From NCBI RefSeq assembly GCF_002078875.1, contig NC_034419.1, positions 19,407,516 to 19,471,515 on the forward strand: a stretch of DNA of 64,000 nt, written 5' to 3'. Positions 34,401-49,400 of this stretch are shown here, piece after piece (positions within the stretch are counted from its first letter, which is position 1; every line of letters starts with the position of its first letter). Position numbers and translations under genes: made by a program. This stretch comes from Numida meleagris (taxonomy: Eukaryota > Chordata > Aves > Galliformes > Numididae). The notes below the pieces were generated by a model that was not told the origin of the DNA, ran no database searches, and saw only the letters and a program-made list of their open reading frames with translations.

Positions 34401-37400
34401 CAGGGGTCTGTTCCCCAGAGCCCTTATCTTACACTCACACAAGCTGGAGTTGATTCTGTTTATCATGAATCCAGCCAAAGCCCTGCATTTTGTCACAGCT
34501 TCTCTTGATTCGCAGTGCAAGAAGATAAATGCAATGAGGGGATCCGGTTTTGCTGCGTTCTGCATGCAATGAAGTTCTGCCCCTGCTCCTTACCAGTACT
34601 CCTCCCCTCCAGTCATGCACTTCTCGTAGACAGGCCCTTCCAGCTCTCTGTGGCTGGGGAAGATGCCCTCATGGTTGATGATGATGGTTTTGATGACCTC
34701 ATTGACATGGGCTTGGCAGGACACCGGATCCTGCCCATCTGGAATGTGCATCAGAGTGGGTCCAAAGCAGATGGCCAGGTTGTAGGGATCCATCATGTTC
34801 TCATCGCTGTACTGTGACAAGCTGCAAGCACACACATTAAGGAGGTGTGGTATCCTCTGTCTCTGTTAGCTCAGAAAGGTGTTACACCAAAGCCCCCCAG
34901 CACCCAGAACCACGATCATCACTGAGCTGTGCATCTTCCCCGAATACACAGCCACGGCCAGGCCAGGCCAGGAAGAGGCAAAATAAAACTCTGTGGCAAT
35001 ACCAAAAGTAACTTGTGCAAAAAAAAAAAAAAAAAAAAGACAGAGAAGCCCTGAAATAAAGGCAGATAACAAGCAATTTAGGAAAGAAAGAAACTCACTG
35101 ATTGAGGAAGGCAAATAGATATCTCATGACAACGATGACAGCCCGGGGCAGAGTGACGATGATTTGCTGAATCTGGTGCACCCTCTCAGTGGGATTCTCA
35201 GTTTCTGGAACACATGGAATAGGAAGGATATCTTTAAACCTTCTCAGGACTAGAGTCAATTCCTACATATGGCCAAGATTTAGTGTAAACAGCAAATAAA
35301 GGCATTTCTACGGTTTCATTTTTAAAATGCTTGTTAATGCATTATTTAGTTACTTAACATCTTCTCTGTTTCTCAGAAGCTTCAGCCAATTTGGCTCTGG
35401 AAAACGGTGCACCGTTTGGTGTTCTAGCGCAGGTTTTAAGATGAGGTTTTCATTAGCTTTGCTCTTTCATGGGTATAAATACCAGGTCCTCCTCAGCCCT
35501 TCTGCTTAAGTTTCCCACTGGTTTCAAAGGGAATTTAATTTGAGCTGGCACTGTAAGATTCACTTCTGCCCTTTGGCAAAGAGCACGAAAGCCTGAGGCC
35601 AGGCAGCCCGTGATGCGTGGAACAAGCCACATCAGCGGCGGGCTGCTTCCTCTGTGCTGGCTCAAGCCCTGACATTCGCTAATCAGAATGAAATTCCCCG
35701 ACATGTCACCGGGCTGCCACTGCTTCAAAAATTCACAACCAATTTTGCCTTCAATCCAAAACCAGAAATCTTTATTATATTTTGTTTCAGAATTTTTTTT
35801 TTTCCTCCTGAGGAATGAACTCATCCCACTACAGCTTACTGGTTCTTCATTTCTGCTATTTGTGTTTATTTAAGAATACATTAAAAATAAAAATACTAAA
35901 CAAACACTGGATAAAGCAATACAACAATAGGCATCTGTTCCGAAACACCCAGAGGAACAAGCTGGCTTGAAGAACTCGCCTTTCTACTTACCAAAATGTT
36001 TTAACTGGCTGCAATTCAGAGGATTAATGGAGTAACCACCAATCGCTCTGCAACACAGGCATGCCCCAGAATGAACCTTCGCTAGCAAAGTGCCTTTCCT
36101 ACCCACCTGCTTCTCATGCATGTTTAAGGGATGTCTCCATGTAAATTCTCAGTTCCCCAGAAAGCAAAAGGAGAAAAGGAGCCCTTCCTTTATCAGCGCT
36201 CCCCATCACACTGGCAGGGAACCGCACGGCTCCCAGAGGCAGAACCCAGGAAGTTCACTGATTATGTTTGCAATAAGAAGCTTCCAAAAGCTTAACAAAC
36301 GGTGCGAACTGGCATTAATTAGGGTTGGCTGCACAGCACTGGGCACACTTCCCAGGGCTCTGCTCCCGCTGCTGCAGAGCCCAGGGGCAGCCGCAGTCTG
36401 CTCTGCAGCCCGATGAGCTCCCTGCCCGAGGCATGGATCTGGTGCAGAAATAGCTTCCTTTGCCTGCAGTATTACAGGCGTGTTGCACTGCTTTACACAT
36501 CAAAAGTGAAAGGCAACAGCAAATTTCCTAAAGCTACTCTATAAAACAATGTTCCTAAGAAATAAGAGTACATTCTTCTTCTGAAACAAGCCCATCCCTG
36601 CATTGCTCCCCTCCAGGTATCATCTGTCTTTCTTGACATTACTAAATCTCTAGCAGTTATGCACACTGACATTATGAGGCAGGAGGGAGCCCTGAGCAGG
36701 GACAGCTAAGCAAGGGCACAGCCCTTCACTCGTCAGCCCCAGAGCACCCGCAGGCCAACAGGCAAACCACACTGCCCAGCTCCGCTCCCATAAAACAAAG
36801 GCATCCTGTTGCCACAGTGCACAACACTCTTCCATAGTCTCCAATGCACTGAATTTATTCTGCCACCTTCTTTTGCCCTAGGGGAGTAATTTCCATGACT
36901 CACCAATACATAAATGCCATCACTACACAAGGTATCGAGAGAAATAAAGCCCAGCTAGGAGACCTGTTTCTTCAGTTGCACAGGAACAAGTCGGGCTGGG
37001 AGGAGTCAGGACAGAACAAGGGGTGACCAGGCTTCTCCCCTGAATCCAATCCCAACAGTTGGTTCACATCATTTCACAATGAAGAAGCTCAGCTTCTACC
37101 TCTGCTCACAGCCCGAAGCAGTTCATTTTCCTTTGGGACAGGAAAAGCAAGTAGCAAATACTTTGAGAACCCCTGACTGTGTGAGGTTGAAACCAGTTTT
37201 GCTGACCTCCTGCATCAGAGAAGTTTCCTGAGCAGCCATGAGGTATTGACCACTGCTTTGTTTAGCAGATGACGCTGAGCTAAAGCAGCAAACTCTCTGG
37301 GTCCCAGCAGCACGGCATGCGACAGCTCAAGAACAGCTGTGATCCATGCAGACAGATGTGCAGGAAGACACTGCCTGCTGTGTTCAAGTGACCAAAGAGC

Positions 37401-40400
37401 CCTCATGCAACAAGCAACGTGCGTACAGCCCACTGGTCTAAGCCTGTTGATCTTTGTATTTTAGAGGAGCCATAACAAGATGTTACACCTCTGCCTTACC
37501 TGCAGAGCTGACAGCGTGCATCCTCAATGCCTTTTCCTCACAATTTCCACTGCAGACCTATAACCCCTCTTACAGCATATGCTGCAAAGCACCGGTGTAT
37601 TTGCCCTGTTTATTGTTTTTCTTGTCCCACCCTACTCTCCAAGAAGACACGTCACATATACTTACTTATAGTAGATACCAAATCTTGAAACCTTTCCTTA
37701 GGAAAGAGGGGGTTTTCCAGTCCTCGGAAATACAGCTTCAAGACTCCAGCCACTGAGTTAATGTCACGTTCATTTTGATCATCAGCAAGGGGATCTTCAC
37801 CTGCCCAGGGAAGAGTTTTTACTTCCAGCATTACAGTCAGATTGGACTAACACAGCAAGGTTTTTCCCCCTCACTTGGAGAAGACCTTCCCACAGTTCAG
37901 AAAACCCTCATGTGTGGAATGGTAATTCTGTGCATTTTCCCAGGAAGAGAAGAGCTTCATAAGGTACTCTGCAACACAGTGTCACGCCCAGGCATGCTAC
38001 AGCCTTACCTATAAAAATCCAGGGTATGTAGTTTACTCTTGACATTTTAAAACTTTCCTGAAGATGAGGACATTATTAATTGGTTATATTGCACCATTTC
38101 CAGCCCAGTGCATTTTTTGCATTTAAGGCAACAGCTTGGAGAGCTGAGCAGATCTGAGCTATAGCAGGGCATAGCTTGAGGAGACCAGCTTGCCTGGAGT
38201 ATGCAGTTAGACCTCTGGAACAGACCAAATGGCTCTGGACAGCACTGTCACTCCCATATTGTCCTGGCAACTGATAAAAACTCCTTGAAAATGGCTTCTC
38301 AACAAATCATTTTATGGCTTCCACACTTAATGGCTGGGGAGAAAATCTCTGCAGCTCTCCCCACTGGTGCTATTCTCCCCCTGGGTGACTGCCATTGCAG
38401 AGATACAACACCAGGACAGCCAGAAGCAGAGAGCCTCCCAGCTTCTCTCACAGGAAGGCCTTAATCACTGGATTTACATAAGGCCTAGTGTCCCCAACAC
38501 CCCCCCAGGTGCCACCACTGTCCCTAGGAGCACAGGCAGAGGGAGGCCTGACCACGCGCCCTGCCAACACACCTCGTTCAAAGGAATTCTTGATGTCGTT
38601 GACTTCTACCTGTGAGCCAGGAACTCGAAAAATACCCTGCTGCTGAAGGCCTGGAAAAGAACAATATTTTTTTTTTTTTTTGGAAAAGATTCACTAACTG
38701 CTGTATGCTGCTTTCTAGTGAAGAACAGCAAAAACCAGCAGTCAGCACACCCAGAGAGAAAGGCTCAGAGAGCAAGAAGCAGACAGCCCAGCATGAGCCA
38801 GCCCTGCTCCTACTCTCCAGCAAGGCCCCCAGATCAAAGTGCTGGAAGAGCAGCTGCTGGCCCAGGGCCTAAGCAAACAATTTAACGTGGATGAGTGCTA
38901 ACAAGACCTAAATATTTGTCAGTCATCCAATGTTACATCACAGTCGGTGCCACTGTAATTATAACCTGCAGCTACACAGCGAGCGCCAAGGGCATCTCTG
39001 CTGTATTTCTCTGCTGCTTGCAAGTAACTCATTACCTTTGCAGAAAGTTTTGCCGTCAGTATTGCTGAATAAACTTACCATACAAATTGATGTAACGAAT
39101 GCAGCTTTCCACGACCAGCGGAATGGCCTGTCCTGAATCCTTCATGGAAGAAAGAAAAAAAGGCAAAAATTTACTGGTTAACTGATAATAACACACAGAA
39201 AATGCACTAACAGCTGCAAAAACAGATCTGAAAATCAGTGCCATTGAGTTTAGTAAGAGGACAGGCAAGAAAAGGAGGTGTTACACACATCAAGCCATCT
39301 AGCAGTGCTGAATACACTGTGTGCACTCGATTACTCAAAAAAGCTTTCACTGAAGTGTGTGACAAAGGCTTGCTCACTATCTGGCTGCGATAGTGGACTG
39401 ATGCAACTGGATCACAGTTACTCCATTTCACAGGTGTAATGCTGAGCCAAAATAAATCTTGTGCTGTACCTGACTGATGAAATAAGCTTCCAGTAACAGA
39501 GCTTACAATATTTCCACCTAAAGAAAGAGTCATTATCAGCAGATGCTAAAGAAAAAAAAAAAACATAAAAACCCCCGCTACAGTCTGTGAAATGCACGCT
39601 GCCTGTGTCTGAGCCTGTGCTGGGTTCTGGCTTTTCCTTCACAGCCGCCCCACGGGGCAGGAGCTCAGGGGAACGTGAGCAGTGCCTGCTGTCATAAGGG
39701 GAGCTCATGTTCCTCAGGGCTTTGTTTGGCTCTTTCTGCCCAGTACAGTTGCATCTCTCTGGTCAATTTACTCCGTCTCACAGACGGGCCTGCAGTAAAT
39801 ACCTGATTTCTTGTTCGCGCATTCCTCCTTCCTCTGAGAACACAAAAAAGCAGCAGAGCAGGAAAAAAAGAAAAGATTAAGCAAAGATGAGTTCAGTTAG
39901 AGGTAAGCATCTCTTTTGGAGGCCATGAACGCTCAAATGCAATGGCAGCTTAGCAAGGTCCAAGCCCAGCCCTGCAGCACCCGCCCGCCCTCCCCAGCCC
40001 ATGCCAGCACCGAGCCTCGCGGCCGGAGCAGCCCCTAGCATCACCCGCAGTGCCCGGCCCGCACCGCCCCAGGCAGCATCCCACTGCAGCCAGCACTGCA
40101 CAGCAGTACTCAGCGGGAAGGGCTTCGAGCAGCATCGCTTTTTAAAAAAAAAAATCAGTCCAGATACAAAGCCCTGGACAGCTGGACAGCAGGCTGTGTG
40201 CTATGGGCCAAGCCCCAGGCCCAGCCTCTGCCCAAACCAACACTGCTCCTCTGCTTGGCTGCCGGTAGCCGTGCTGCGATGCACCAGTTGGGCTGCTCAG
40301 CATTTGTATTTTCTTAAAGGGTCAGAAGGGCAGGTCTACCCTCCCAGTGCACGGCATTTCATCTCAAGGCTGCCGGTCCCTACAACTGAGAGACACCCAG

Positions 40401-43400
40401 GAGCTTGTGAGCCTGCCTGCTCCTTCCACCCTAGGGCAAGAACACCAGATATGGAGTAGAAAGGAAAAAGTGACGGGGTGTGTTGTTAAAGTTTCTAATC
40501 AGTATATTCTGGGGAAATCCACCTCGAAAATCCCATTCACCCCTCAGTGGTTTCCCTACCTCAAATTTATGACGTTGTCTGGAGAAAAAACCCTAACCCC
40601 GCCATGCCATGCTCCACGTGGCCCAGCAGACCTAGGCGGTGCAGGGCCACAGGGCGCTGAGCCAGGCCCCACGTGCTGCCCTGCTGCGGGGAGCTGGGGC
40701 ACGAGGCAGGAGCCCTGTGCTGCCCATGGGGATGCTCTGCTGCCAGGACCCCCCGCCCCGAGCTGCGGTGCGGGCGTAACGGGCTGGGGCGGCTGCAGGG
40801 GGAGCTGGCACCGCGGTGAACCGCCGGCCACACGGCTGGGTGCAGGGCAGGAAAGCAGTGGGCAGACAGGACAGGAAAGCCGCCATTACATTCACAGCGT
40901 TCATCAGCTCTTACTGTCAGCCAGCGAGTACCTTAATGAACGTTTCCATATTGCCGTTAAAGAGTTTATGATTATAGACTGAGAGAGGCCTAGGTCTCCT
41001 CATTTTCTGTGGTTTAGGGGGAAGACATGGGGGCCTGGGAGAAAATGAACAAAAGAAATCAACAAAACACCAACATAAATGCAATGAATGGGTGAGATCT
41101 CAAAGGTTATGACTGAGAACAAGAACTAAACCCAACAGAAACCCCCGTGGCGAGGACTCGGCACATGGCCCCGAGTGCTGTGGCTGCTCTCCTCTGGCTG
41201 CAGCCACTCAGGCCAAGCCCACAAGGCTCACAAGGAGCTCAGTGCCACGTGGGAGCTCCTGCTCAGCCCAGAGACGTGCCCAGAGCCGGAGGCTGGTGAC
41301 CCCAGCACAAAGTAATGGGTCCCAGGGCCCGGCAGCCTGGCTTTGGCTTGGCAGGCGCTAGGGACAGGCTGAGCTCAGGTGTGGCTGGAAGGTGCCTGAG
41401 TGCGGAGGAGCTGCCTGCAGGCAGCCCAGAGCAGCATCAGAGCTGTTCTTAATTTCAAATCCAAGTCAAGACCGTGGCCTCTATTTAAATAACACATTCA
41501 AATTGATCTTGATAATATAAACATTTAACAGCAATAAGACAACCTGCCCATTACTTTCCATCCCCACAGTGTCCTAGTACTTGCCCATCAGGCGCACACC
41601 AACCTCTGATGCAGTCACAGCAACCTAACTGGCTGTTCCAATGGGTGTCTCGAAGACTCCCAGTTGATACCACAAAAAGCAATCGTCCCCAGCCAGTGAC
41701 AAAGCGATATGCACACCAGCAACCACAGCCTAAACGGATGACGGGTTGGCAGCAATTTTCTTCACGCAGGATTTCCTTTATTCAAGCAAGAAAACAATAA
41801 AGCTGCTAAGCACAGCTCAGCACAACTGTCTTTACACACAACCCACAGACAATTCTCCCTTCCTGAGGTGCCAGCTATCGCAACCACTGCCCAGTGTTTG
41901 CTCTACTACCAAGGATAACATTTTAGATGTAAAATGAAGGATTTTTAACACCAGCCTCCTACTTCTACCACTTCAGCACTCTGCCATCCTGAAAAAGCAC
42001 CAAGAGCTGCTGAAGCGTTCAACCGATCCCTTGATATACCCCAAACAAACTACAGTTAGCCCTTGGAAAACACCAAAGAGATCCTGTTATAGAAAAGTGT
42101 ACCCCATTCTGCTCACACACTGTCTAAAAGAGGACAGTGGGAACCCCTGTCTGCAGCTATCTTCTGTGTGGGAGAGGATCACAGGGATATGAATGGTCTT
42201 TGGTCTTTCTGGCAGGAAAAAGTCACCAGGAACCCAAGATCCAAAGAAACAAGCGAGCCTTGTCAATACACAACACTGAGCAAAGCCACCCACAGCTCCA
42301 CCAAACAACGCAGGGCAGCACTGGGAAGTAGTGTGACTCTGCCCATCAGCTAGGGACTCGGGGGCCTCACCAGCCTGGGGAACAGATCCAGAGGACTCCA
42401 TTGACTTCAGCAAGGGTTACAGACATGCATTAGTCTTGGAACACAGCCATGGAAACACATGACTTATTTTAACGTTGGGATCAGGAGCCTGGAGCGGCTG
42501 CTTCTGTTAACAGAGTTTGCATTCTCACTTCTTCTGATAATGAAGGACATTAAGAAACAAGCACCCACATATAGAAAAGAGAGAAAAATGGCATGAATTC
42601 TCTGAGTGATTTTGGATCCACGCTCTACCCCAGCCTACACTAACCACTGCAGCAGAAATGTCCACTGCACAGAGCAGTGCCCCTGCCCCTCAGCCGAGCG
42701 GCCACGTGCTGCAGCCCAGGGCTGCTTGCTGAGGTGCCATCTCCTCTCGCAGCGGGCAGTCCTCCTCCAGCTGTGTCTGCAGGAAGGTTGCTCTGCCTGA
42801 ACTCACAAGAAGGAGATTGTCTCTTGTTTGTTTTCCTTTGTGTATAAAAGCAAAAGCTGAAACAAAAGCAAACAGAAGCAGCAGGGAGTTTTGCTATCAT
42901 CCCTCATGTAGGAGGCTGTTATTCATTCCTTTGATTGTTTTGGCCTGCATCACCACCAGTCCACGGGCACCCACTCCTGAGAAACAAAGTACCCGAGAGC
43001 AAACTCTTTCAGATTTAGCCTGGTTTCATCAGCGAGTTCAGCAGAAAGGCCAGCCTGGGGCTCCCAAAGGACCAGAGCTCAGCTCACAGGGGTGTGCAAG
43101 CAACACCAGGCACTGGAGATGTGAGAGCCCTGCAGGGCAGCTCTGCTGGGACCCTGGGAAAGGCAGTGACAGAGGAGGATCAGCTCGGTACCCAATGTTC
43201 TACAGGGGGCCTGGACAAGCCAAGTGCCCCAGGGCACCCAGCACTGAGGTAGGGAAGGGCCAAGGGCAGCTCCAGGAACAATACACTGTGGTGATACCTG
43301 AGGACATCTGGATTTCTTAGCCTGTGTCCCTGCTCTCTTGCTCTCCCTGGGCTCAGAAGCTCCCTCTGTCCTGACAGCACCTCTCCACCTTGCACTGCAA

Positions 43401-46400
43401 CCCCAGCGCTGATGCTGCTTGGCCTGGCACAGCACTGCACTGCAGCCTATCTCCACCAGCAGGCAGCAGACCAAGGCACCCCGCTCACCCCTGCTCTCTG
43501 TCAGGCAGCCTCCTTCCTGCCTGCCTGGGCAGCCCTGCCATTACCATCTGCTTCGGCATTTCAAACATGGAATGCATGCAGCTTTTTTTGCTTGTACTGC
43601 AAATTGAATTAAACGTTGAAATGAGAGTGTAAAAAGATTATGCAGAGAGAGGTCCTACACATTCTGGGGAGACATCAGCAGGCTTTGCTGGCCCATGTCT
43701 TACTGTTATGAAAGCAGCACGCTCAGAACAAGCTACCAGAGCTCTGCGGAGATGCTTTACAGACTGGACACAGATCAATGTCTCCTTCCTTTACATTCAC
43801 CCCTAGCACTATCTCCTGCTGTAGCTGGATCAAAGTGTGGGAATACAAACACTCTCTGTGCTCCTAGGCAAAGTAGCAAGAGACAGGAGAGGCTTCTAGA
43901 GGATGCATTGAAGCCTTTAAACAAACAGGAACGGTAGGCAGCAGGTGAACACGCTCATGCTGCACTGTCTGAACACAACCCAACCTCGGCTGTGCCTATA
44001 AGGCACTGCAATGCACTGTGCTGACACAGCACTTCCAGGCATTTCCGTGCCAGTCAGCTAGAAATTACACTGCAGCAATGCCAAGGCCCTGCTTGTCATC
44101 ACCCCAACTACTCCACTGGAGGCAGCGCAGCCAGGAAGCATGTCAGCAACGTGGGGAGCAGGGCCTGCCTGCCCTCCAGCCCCACCAAGCTGTATCAGCA
44201 GCAAAGAAAGCCACCCTCTCCATGGCCAGCACAAGCCAAAGACCCTTCCCAAATAGAGATGAAACAGAAGAAACTTCTCACCTGGTTGTTCCACATTCGG
44301 CTCTTTCACCTATGAAGAAAAATAAGTTTCCATCAATTCTTCACATCACCAGAAAATGACTTAAAACACGGCTGCACAAGCACTCACTCCCCCATTCTGG
44401 CTCCGTAAGCCCCGAGTTAATTGCTTGTGGCAAAGAGGCTGACTGTGCCTCAAAGCCCTGCAGGCTGCAGGAGATGCCGAGCTGGTTGCTATGCAAACCT
44501 CTTCCATACGAGGCATTAGAAGTCCAGGGCTCAGTCACAAGGGAGGGAAAACTCCCACTGACATTAAAGGTTTATTTGCAATATGAAGTCCATCTTGGAA
44601 AAAAATAACCAGACGCACTGCAGGTCCTCTGCAATAAGTGCTCATTTACCCTAGCTGGGTATTGGCCACATTCAAATAGGAAAGGGGGGAGGCTGATAAG
44701 GGCAAAAGCCCCTGGGGAGGCTGCTGAGATTATCCAACTGCCTCATGGAGGACCACTAATAGCATCTGAGTACAGCGGTGTAATTCTGCTCCCTGGCTCT
44801 TCCTATGAGATAACAGCCCATCTAATCATCATCAAGCAGACTATTCTGGCTGTCAATATTCTCATTCCCTTCGTGTATTTTTAGTGCTTGGATTTAACAT
44901 AAACAGCAGCATATTACCAGGGATAAGATCTGTTCATTTTTTAAAGTGTTTGTCAATCCACTGTAAAAACTAAACCCATTTCACATGCTGTTTGTGCCTT
45001 TCTCTGAAGGCCAAGAAAGCAGATTTAGTCTTCCTTTTTTCTAAGGCACATAAAAGGAAGCATTTGGCCAAACATGCCTCCTTCCTGCTCTCCCTTGGCA
45101 CCTGCAGAAAGCAAGCTTGCAGCCAATTCCTCACTGAAAAAGCAAAGAATTCCACACAAGCGTTTAGCAAACCCAGGCTTCTTCCTAAAGAGAATCAGCT
45201 CATGCTGAAACACTGCATTCTGCATTTCTGGGCCAAACATTTGCCAAATGTCTACATAGCAGGACAGTCCCATGACCTGGAAGAAATTCAGCAAGTTTCC
45301 ATGTGAAAACGTTCCACAGCTGCTTTTGCACAACTTTCAGAGAACTGCAGTGACTGACACCATGCTCCTCCTCCCAAGTACAGCTGCAATAGTGCCTTTG
45401 TGTGAGAGAGCAGGGCAGGCATCAAATCATCATCAGGAGATTAATCACTTCTTGCACCGATCCCCAGGAGCCACAGCCCTGTAGATACCAAACAGGCCTG
45501 TGTCTGGTGCTGAGATCTGGGATCTCTGGGAAGAGCTCAGAAGGGCCCATCTCTACAAGCCGCCTGCTCCGTCCCCGCACCACCAAAGCCAGAGCTCAGA
45601 GCCAGATGCCAGAGCTCTGCTGGCAGCACACGTTTCCTCCCTGGACCTAACCCCACAACTCACCTTCCCCAAGAGTCTGCTTCAGCAAGTCGTGCTTAGC
45701 CTGGAGCTTTGTGATAAGGTTACTGCCATTCAAATACTCCTTAAATTTCTGGAATTAAGAACAGAACAAGCAAGGTTGGTTAAGGCTCTTGGCAATAATC
45801 ATCTGTAATTGATGTCTACTTTCGCCTGGGGGGCTACTGAGGGGACGCAGAGGCTGCCAGGCTCTAACAAGCGAGGCAGCAGATGCACTGCAGGACGGAG
45901 CACGGTCTAATAATCACCTCCCGCTGCCCCAGCCACAGTCCTGAAGATCTACTTATTAGCCTGGTCTCCTTGGTGCCGCATCCCCTGCCTGGGAATGCAA
46001 GTTACTCCAAAGAAAAAAGTTCAAAGTAAACTTTCTTTTGTCAGGATTCTGAGAACAGCCTGGCAAATCAAAGAGGTTTTCCCTCCCCTGGCAGCACTTT
46101 GCCCCCATACACCCAGGCGATGCAGCAGAGCAGCCCAGGCAGCGGACACGCAGCGCACTGAGCAACAAAAGCCACGCGGCATGACTCACTGCACTGCCAG
46201 GCTGCTGTGCACCCAGCAGTGCTCCAGAGCAAGAGATTTTATAGAGGAAGAGTAAGGGAAACAGGCATGAAAAATGAAAGACAAAAAAAAATAGGAAAAA
46301 AAATCACAAGTTCTTGCAAAATTAAAGAAATAAGCACAACTCAAAACAAAATAATGCACTGATTTCTGCCCTCCCTGCCAGAATATGAATAATAATAGCA

Positions 46401-49400
46401 CTTGAAAATCACGCGCATGTATATATCACACAATACTACTAACTGTAGCCTATTAACCACATTAAAATGAGGGGCACTTCTGCTGAGCTAGTGTCCTACT
46501 GCTTCAAGTGTGATAACACAGAACCTTAAGACCTGCACAGATATGCAGTACCTGCCCAAGGCTGCCGCTGCCCAGCATGCACGCAGCACAGAACCCCAGC
46601 TCGCACAGCTTTCCCACAATGCCTGTGTAAGATGCAAATGGCTGTTTATTTCAACCGTAGGCCCAGGGCAGATTTTAGCTGTGTAGACCAGAAAAGTAAG
46701 GCTCAGTTGAAGGTTCAAAACAGGAAAGGCCTCCAGAGGAACCATCAGCTGGGCCTATCTGGAGCCCGCTGCCTAGTGCTAAGCCATTCCTGCTGACTTC
46801 CATAAACTTTGGGTCAAAACTGCTTGCTGCAGTAGTTCTGTTAAAAACAAGAACAAGACAGACACTGGAGTATCATTCTCTATGTTTTGCCATGCTGCTG
46901 TGAAACGTATTCCAATCCCAAACTATACAGAAGACAAACAGTGAAAGACTGAATTGGTTCTTGCTCTTCACTAATGAACACTTAAAATGCAATTCGGTCC
47001 TCGCAATTAATGCTCTGTGTCCTGCATCACAGGAGATGAGACTCACTGTAAAATAGAACATCTCAGTCTCCTGTTGGTTGGCTCTCCTCTTGGCAATGTT
47101 TATTTTGCTCATGTAGGTCTCTGAAGCAGCTGATTTCACCGACTCCGTGGAGCGGCTGTGCTGGAAGGCATCTGAAACATCAAAATCTTCCACTGTCAGC
47201 ATGTCCTGCAAAGTCTGCATTGTGGCATCCAGAGTTTTTCGTACCTATCAGGTATAAAAGACAGCATGTTTTGGAAGCAAACGGAAAAATGACATCCAGA
47301 GCCAAAACAACTGGCCCACAAGCAGCTTGTAAGTACTAGGCTTGCCCCGGCAGGAGCTGCAAAGGGAGATCTCAGCACTGCTGCTGGAAGACCCCACACC
47401 CGAGCACATGAGGCAGAAGACTGAGCAACCTGTGAGGCTGCTCACAAGGCAGAGGGTGAGCCCTTACCTCTTCATTCTCTATCTTGAGGGTGGCCAGGCG
47501 GGACTGCAGCTGGTGGTACCGCATCAGCAGCTCGGTCTGCACAGGCTGCTGGGCGCTGACCTGGCACACCTGGGCAGGAGGATGCCAGAGACAGGAGAGG
47601 AGTTCAATGGGTTGCACGCGGACCAGACATTATATACACAGAAATACCAGAAAGATTCTCTCAGCACCCACAAGCTCCTTGCAGCCCTCCCAGGCAGCGT
47701 GGCCCAGTTTCCAAGCAGCAGTGCTGTGGACCTCGGCTAGCACAAAGCATTTCTGCTCAGCATTTTAAAGCTGCACTCTGAAGCCTCCCAATTACAGCAG
47801 GTAAATCAAAGTCCTACCATCAAATCTGCTGGGCAGTTAAGCTGAGGATGAAACCACAGGCTTTGTAATTGTCCTCTCCCAAAGAGCAGACTGAAAGGAG
47901 GAGCGCTGCTAATGAGCTAAGCGTCTCATTAAAAAAGGAAACATGAATAGCAGCACATGAAGACAGAGCAGGGGGGAAGAAATGATGTAAGGGTGATGGC
48001 TAAGAGGGACCAGGCCTGGGCCAGGCTGCGAGGCAGCTCCACGGCAGTGAGTGTCGTACCTCATCCCCCATGTGGGGTTGGAACTCAAACTTCAGCGGAG
48101 GACAGAAGACCTGGTTGCACATGTCCATGATGGTGTGCTTGTCGCTCCGCGCATCCAGGTTGTCCACAGCATTCTCGATGATGTCGAGGCCCTCGTGGCG
48201 GGATGTCTCCAGGTTGTACTCAGCAGACAGGTACGTCCGGAAGGTCCGTGCAAGGCTGGCATGGAACCCCAGGTCACAGCACTGTGGAACAGCACGGCAG
48301 GACTGAGTTAGGCACAGGTACCACCAGCACTGCCATCGCTGTGCCATCAGTACACTGCAACACCACATGGAAAGGAGAGAAAGGAGGAGGACTGAGGAAG
48401 AACAGGTACCAGGGGCACAAACAGCTGGGCTGTGCACTACCCTGCACTGGTGTCCAGGCACAGCACAAGAATTTAATGCCCTTGGTTTCGCTGGGAAAAG
48501 ACACAAGTGGTTCTCAGAGAGAGAAAGCCAAAAATCACACCAAAGTATGGTTTCTCTGGCTGCTCAGCACCGGGGCAAGGCTGCACTGATGGCAAAACTC
48601 CTGCCCTGCAAAGGTCACCAGGAAAAGCAGCCAAAGGGCCACGCCGTGGGCTGCCCTCACCTCCAGCAGTCCTGCCGGTACCTTTTGCACAAAGAAGCAT
48701 TCCCTGAGTTACCCTGTTCTGACAGGTGCTTGAGCACAGTGGTACCAAAGGGCCCCCCCTGCAGTGCATGCACGCCCTTCCACCCTCACCAGGAAGCTCA
48801 TGACAAGGCTGCTCCTCATGCACAACTGATCACGCTCATCTTGGATAACATGCTAAAACTCAGAGCTAACTGCCTAATGCACAGTATTTGGGCAGCAAAA
48901 GCCTGTTTTTAAACTCTCTTTTTGATATAATTAAATTTGGCACATTAAGTATAGCAACAGCTCAGGGATTTGCTGCTCCAAACACCAAATCACAGCTGAG
49001 CAAGCAGCAGCTCCCATCTCAGCAGGGCCCCTCCCAGTCCCCAAAGGACTGCAGCACAGCACCAGGCATGGCCCTGCCACAAGCACCCAGCACGTGGATG
49101 CCAGCAGTGACTCTGTGGGGAAAGGAGGGGCACGGCGAGGCACAGCTGGGAGCTGGAGAGCAGCACATCAGACTGAGCCATGCTAGCGGGGCTGCAAGGA
49201 GACTGCAGCAGAATGCTGAGGCTGCAATCCAAAAATGAGGCACATCTATTTCTGGACATAAGAGGGCTGAAGTTCCTGACAGAGGATGTAAAGTAAGATA
49301 ACTACAGCTTCATCCACTGTTCGGAGTTCTGTAATCACATGTCCCCTGGATGCCTCTCTCCCGGCACAGCCAGGGTGCAGCTGTGGGCCACAGTGACACG

